Origin: Alphaproteobacteria bacterium
GTDB taxonomy: Bacteria > Pseudomonadota > Alphaproteobacteria > Rhizobiales > Aestuariivirgaceae
Direction of reading: 5' to 3'
Assembly (NCBI GenBank): GCA_026400595.1
Contig: JAPLOT010000318.1
Coordinates: forward strand, 1-10,247
Length of the DNA stretch: 10,247 nt
In this document: positions 7,167 through 10,247 of the stretch, one piece after another
Numbering within the stretch: position 1 is the stretch's first letter
Layout of the letters: every line of letters starts with the position of its first letter
Program-made: the position numbers and the translations under genes
The notes under the pieces: model-generated
Databases searched by the model: none
Told to the model about the DNA's origin: nothing
The model's input: only the letters and a program-made list of their open reading frames with translations

Positions 7167-8093
7167 TTGCCCAGACGCGACCTGCCGCCGCTGCGCGCCC
7201 TGACCGCTTTCGAGGCCGCCGCCCGGTTGGGCAGCTTCCGGCTCGCTTCGGGCGAACTCGGCATAACCCGCTCTGCCGTCAGTCATCAGGTGAAGTCGCT
7301 TGAGCAGCGGCTGGGTGTCCAGCTCTTTCGCCGCGACGCCCGGCGCGCGGAACTGACACAGACGGGTCACACCTATTATCCGGTCGTCCGTGAAGCCTTC
7401 GACATGATCGAGGCCCAGACCCGTGCATTGAAACCACCAGCGGCCGACAATGAGCTGACCGTCCAGGTCTATGTCACCGTCGCGCTGAAATGGCTGATCC
7501 CGCGGTTGCATGATTTCGAGCGGCGCTTTCCCGACATGAAGGTCAGGCTGTCGACGTCCTACTTCGACTGGGACTTCGACGAGAAACATGTTGATGCGGG
7601 TTTCATTCTGGCGCGCAACCGGTCGCCTGAGCATCACTATCGCACGCTCTTTCGCTCCATGCTGACGCCTGTCTGCTCGCCGGCGCTGATGCGCGGTCCA
7701 AATGCACTGAAGTCGCCAGAAGACCTCACCAAACACAAGTTGCTCTATGTATACACGGCCGAAGAGGACTGGCATATCTGGCTTGAAGCCGCAGGTATTT
7801 CCGGCATCAAGCTCTCGGACAGGCTGGCTTTCGACAGTTACATCCTCGCACAGGAAGCGGCGATCGAGGGTAGGGGCGTTGCGATGACCATCGGGCCCTT
7901 TGCGACAGAGGAGATCAAGATGGGACGCCTCGTCAGTCCATTCCCGCTGATGGTGCCGCACCGTCACAACTGGCTCTTCGCCTGCAATGCCGAACACGCC
8001 ATGAAGCCCAAGATCAAGCGCTTCGAGGAGTGGCTCGCAAAGCAGATCGCTGCCGATCCAGCGCTCGAACCCTATCGCGACAAAGGAAAATGA
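7167..8093 (+). CDS. LysR-family transcriptional regulator, GcvA-like
   Basis: A 308-residue DNA-binding regulator. The opening LPPLRALTAFEAAARLGSF is typical of the GcvA subgroup. The winged helix-turn-helix covers about 8-66, with recognition helix ITRSAVSHQVKSLEQRLG at 33-50 and LFRRDARRAELTQTG beyond. The effector-binding domain fills about 92-295 and ends in FEEWLAKQIA. The start must be TTG at 7167: an in-frame TGA sits at 7158-7160, and the next residues already match the family N-terminus. A modest GGTGAAG lies just upstream. It is divergent from the copy 1/ligase operon across a region with a T-N11-A palindrome, and its stop overlaps the ATG of copy 2 (ATGA). It therefore probably controls both arms in response to a substrate or intermediate of the pathway. 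The effector is unknown, and GcvA likeness does not imply glycine cleavage control. Confidence 0.93.
   Translation: MPRRDLPPLRALTAFEAAARLGSFRLASGELGITRSAVSHQVKSLEQRLGVQLFRRDARRAELTQTGHTYYPVVREAFDMIEAQTRALKPPAADNELTVQVYVTVALKWLIPRLHDFERRFPDMKVRLSTSYFDWDFDEKHVDAGFILARNRSPEHHYRTLFRSMLTPVCSPALMRGPNALKSPEDLTKHKLLYVYTAEEDWHIWLEAAGISGIKLSDRLAFDSYILAQEAAIEGRGVAMTIGPFATEEIKMGRLVSPFPLMVPHRHNWLFACNAEHAMKPKIKRFEEWLAKQIAADPALEPYRDKGK
8082..8087 (+). promoter_or_regulatory. Ribosome binding site of mttB-like copy 2, bearing on its start
   Basis: AAAGGA lies at the 3' end of the LysR gene. It is only 2 bases from the ATG at 8090 but 8 bases from the in-frame GTG at 8096. Spacing favours GTG, while start-codon type and the ATGA overlap with the LysR stop favour ATG. 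The two products differ by two residues. Confidence 0.5.
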
Positions 8094-9667
8094 ACGTGAC
8101 TGAACTGGATGTGGAAACTTCGAGTCCTGAAACCTCCCGTAGAACCCGACGGGATGGCGCACGGCGCAGCGGCGGTGGCGTCAAAGGGGCGATTCCGCAA
8201 CTTCCCCGCCGCAAGACGGTTCGCAGTTTTCCGCCGATGCAGCTTATCTCCGACGATGAGGTCGAGGCAATTCATCATGCATCCCTTCAGGTCCTTTCGG
8301 AAATCGGGATGGACTTCACACTGCCGGAAGCGCGCGACTTGCTGAAGTCGGCTGGTGCAGAGGTCGATGGCGAACGGGTACGATTCGATCCGGCAATGAT
8401 TGAAGCCCTGATGGCATCAGCGCCCGCCGAATTCACTTTTCATGCCCGCAATCCCGAGAACAACCAGCGTCTTGGCGGGTCGAACATCACTTTCGGCACC
8501 GTGGCAAGCCCGCCGAGTGCTGCTGACATGGACGCCGGCCGGCGCAGCGGCAATCAGAGTGACTATCGGAATTTCCTGAAGCTGGCCCAATACTTCAACG
8601 CCATCGGATTCGTCTCCGGCTATCCGGTTGAGCCAACCGATATTCATGCATCGATCCGGCACCTCGAAGCCCTGCGCGACATGGTGTTGCTGACCGACAA
8701 GCCCTTCCACGCCTACTCGCTCGGTGCGGAACGCATTCGTGATGGCATCGAAATAGCCCGCATTGGCCGAGGCGTTTCGGCTGAACAGCTGGAGCGGGAG
8801 CCGTCGCTCTTCACCATCGTGAACACCAACTCGCCGCTCAAGCTCGACAGCCCGATGCTTCGCGGCGTCATGGAAATGTCGGCACGCAATCAGATTGTCT
8901 GCATCACGCCCTTCACTTTGGCGGGCGCCATGGCACCGGTGACCGTCGCTGGAGCACTGGTGCAGCAGAACGCGGAGGCGCTGGCCGGAATGGCCTTCAC
9001 GCAGATCGTTCGCAAGGGCGCGCCGGTCATCTATGGCGGGTTCACTTCGAATGTCGACATGAAGTCTGGTGCGCCAGCCTTCGGTACGCCGGAATACATG
9101 AAGGCCTGCATTGTCGGGGGGCAGCTGGCCCGCCGCTACAATGTGCCGTACCGGACTTCCAATACGTGCGCAGCCAATACCGTCGATGCGCAGGCTGCCT
9201 ATGAAAGCGTGTTCTCGCTGTGGGGCCTGACCATGGGCGGAGGCAACCTCATCATGCATGGCGCGGGTTGGCTTGAAGGCGGTCTCGTCGCCAGCTTCGA
9301 GAAGTTCGTTCTGGATGTTGATCTCATCCAGATGGTCATGGAGTTCCTGCAGCCCCTGCGCACGGATGAGGCCTCGCTTGGTGTTGATGCGATCCGCGAG
9401 GTCGGGCCGGGAGGTCATTTCTTCGGTGCTGCCCATACGCTGGCACGCTATTCCGACGCCTTCTACGCGCCGATCATTTCTGATTGGCGAAACAATCAGC
9501 AATGGACCGCGGCTGGGAAGCCCGAGGCCATGCAGCGCGCCAACTCGGTATGGAAGCAGGCGCGCGCGGAGTATCAGCAACCCAACATCGACCCAGCGGT
9601 TCGAGACGAGCTGAATGCCTTTGTCGAGCGCCGCAAGGGCGAAGGCGGCGCACCAACGGACTTCTAG
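8090..9667 (+). CDS. MttB-family (trimethylamine methyltransferase-like) protein, non-pyrrolysine, copy 2
   Basis: A second MttB-family protein of 525 residues, distantly related to copy 1 and collinear with it. An Arg- and Gly-rich tail (17-45, with RRTRRDGARRSGGG) precedes the barrel. TFGTVASPPS is at 134-143, AGAMAPVTVAGALVQQNAEALAG at 278-300 matches the AGATSPAALAG segment of copy 1, and GAPAFGTPEY is at 327-336. At the site where copy 1 has CDSKMPDMQ this protein has CAANTVDAQ (360-368), keeping the Cys, Asp and Gln but losing Asp-Ser-Lys. The C-terminal GPGGHFFG and WTAAGKPE signatures are conserved. There is no internal amber codon; the terminal TAG simply ends the gene. It is translationally coupled to the LysR gene and 2 bases from the kinase gene. 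The substrate is unknown, and the changed motif suggests it differs from that of copy 1. GTG 8096 is an alternative start. Confidence 0.92.
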   Translation: MNVTELDVETSSPETSRRTRRDGARRSGGGVKGAIPQLPRRKTVRSFPPMQLISDDEVEAIHHASLQVLSEIGMDFTLPEARDLLKSAGAEVDGERVRFDPAMIEALMASAPAEFTFHARNPENNQRLGGSNITFGTVASPPSAADMDAGRRSGNQSDYRNFLKLAQYFNAIGFVSGYPVEPTDIHASIRHLEALRDMVLLTDKPFHAYSLGAERIRDGIEIARIGRGVSAEQLEREPSLFTIVNTNSPLKLDSPMLRGVMEMSARNQIVCITPFTLAGAMAPVTVAGALVQQNAEALAGMAFTQIVRKGAPVIYGGFTSNVDMKSGAPAFGTPEYMKACIVGGQLARRYNVPYRTSNTCAANTVDAQAAYESVFSLWGLTMGGGNLIMHGAGWLEGGLVASFEKFVLDVDLIQMVMEFLQPLRTDEASLGVDAIREVGPGGHFFGAAHTLARYSDAFYAPIISDWRNNQQWTAAGKPEAMQRANSVWKQARAEYQQPNIDPAVRDELNAFVERRKGEGGAPTDF

Positions 9668-9669
9668 GC

Positions 9670-10247
9670 TTGGCAGAGATCATCGTCATTGGTGGAGCAA
9701 ATGTCGACATCAAAGGTCGCGCGCAGTCACTTGTTCTGCCGGGGACTTCGAATCCTGGCCGCGTGACAACCTCGCCCGGCGGGGTGGGGCGTAACGTGGC
9801 GGAGAACCTTGCTCGACTTGATGTCGACGTAGCGCTGGTCTCGATGGTCGGCGATGATGCGAACGGGCAATTGGTCCGCGCAGCAACGGCGAAGTGTGGT
9901 GTCGATGTGTCCATGATTGGAACTGGTTCTGCCCCAACCGGAACCTATCTCGCCGTTCTGGATGGCGATGGCGAAATGGTTACGGCCGTCAACGACATGC
10001 GGGTCATTGATGGTCTGAGCCCCGGGTTTCTGGCGCAGCATGAAGGGCGGCTTGCAGCCGCCGATCTCCTCGTGACGGACTGCAATCTACCTGTCGACTC
10101 GCTTGCCTGGCTGGCAAGCCTTTCGGCTAGGGCAAGACGCCGGCTTCTTATCGATCCTATTTCCGCTCCGAAGTCACAAAAGCTTCTGGACCTTAGACTG
10201 GAGGCGCCGGTCTTCGCTCTTGTGGCGAACCGTCTACAGATCGAGTC
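9670..10247 (+). CDS. psuK: PfkB-family sugar kinase, pseudouridine kinase-like, N-terminal part (cut by window end)
   Basis: The open frame runs to the right edge, giving 192 residues. PfkB kinases phosphorylate sugars or nucleosides; PsuK makes pseudouridine 5'-phosphate, which PsuG then splits to uracil and ribose 5-phosphate. Seen here: IVIGGANVDIKG at 5-16, NPGRV then SPGGVGRNVAENLARL at 35-50 (PfkB signature 1), a GDxxG turn (VGDDANG), DGDGEMVTAVNDM, a TDCNLP strand and LLIDPIS, then ANRLQIE at the cut. The whole pattern matches E. coli PsuK (YeiC) better than ribokinase or fructokinase, from memory. The C-terminal catalytic GAGD region lies beyond the window. The start is TTG at 9670, 2 bases after the previous stop, since no other early in-frame start precedes the first strand. 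It probably belongs to the operon of the LysR and copy 2 genes. Confidence 0.85.
   Translation, partial: MAEIIVIGGANVDIKGRAQSLVLPGTSNPGRVTTSPGGVGRNVAENLARLDVDVALVSMVGDDANGQLVRAATAKCGVDVSMIGTGSAPTGTYLAVLDGDGEMVTAVNDMRVIDGLSPGFLAQHEGRLAAADLLVTDCNLPVDSLAWLASLSARARRRLLIDPISAPKSQKLLDLRLEAPVFALVANRLQIE

Noticed and set aside
7113..8162. Open frame of 349 codons on the - strand opposite the LysR gene
   Set aside because: It is fully antisense to a clear LysR-family gene, shows no family motif or ribosome binding site I recognise, and long antisense frames are expected in GC-rich coding DNA.
8417..9580. Open frame of 387 codons on the - strand opposite mttB-like copy 2
   Set aside because: Arg/His-rich composition typical of a shadow frame and no recognisable domain; the + strand frame is a well-defined family member.
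9665..9667. TAG at the end of copy 2 as a pyrrolysine codon
   Set aside because: The protein is already complete with the usual C-terminal signatures, and the continuation in that frame lies over the kinase gene. In pyrrolysine MttB the amber codon falls well inside the gene.

Overview
The window reads as a GC-rich alphaproteobacterial chromosome, most like Rhizobiales or Rhodobacterales. Four things suggest this. The housekeeping run ileS, lspA, small lipoprotein, mutL is compact and co-directional. MutL carries the endonuclease motif of MutH-less bacteria. IleRS has a reduced C-terminal zinc knuckle. MttB-like genes sit beside a GcvA-type LysR regulator. This is a judgement from protein resemblance and gene order, not from a database search. 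I see no tRNA, rRNA, CRISPR array, insertion sequence or other mobile-element signature.

Left half (1-4022, + strand): the C-terminal part of isoleucyl-tRNA synthetase overlaps by 4 bases a TTG-started signal peptidase II gene (lspA). A 148-residue proline-rich lipoprotein and full-length mutL follow. Gaps are 44 bases or less, which fits one operon of translation, envelope and repair genes.

Right half (4026-10247): a catabolic-looking accessory locus. On the - strand, a 525-residue MttB-family (trimethylamine methyltransferase-like) protein is followed 35 bases later by a divergent glutamine-synthetase-family ligase, which runs into mutL tail to tail with 3 bases between the stops. On the + strand, a GcvA-like LysR regulator overlaps by 4 bases a second, distantly related MttB-family gene, also 525 residues. 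After 2 more bases comes the start of a PfkB-family kinase resembling pseudouridine kinase, cut by the window end. The two arms are divergent around a 181-base intergenic region that contains a near-ideal LysR operator, TGGTGAG-TAAAT-CTCACCA.

Working model (inference): the LysR protein controls both arms. The MttB-like proteins act on a methylated nitrogen compound and transfer its methyl group to a corrinoid protein encoded elsewhere, and the ligase may gamma-glutamylate an amine made along the way. Neither MttB gene contains an in-frame amber codon, so both are non-pyrrolysine members of the family with unknown substrates. No corrinoid protein, methyl-acceptor transferase or corrinoid reductive activator is encoded in the window. 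The link to a pseudouridine-type kinase is unexplained and is one of the more interesting points here.
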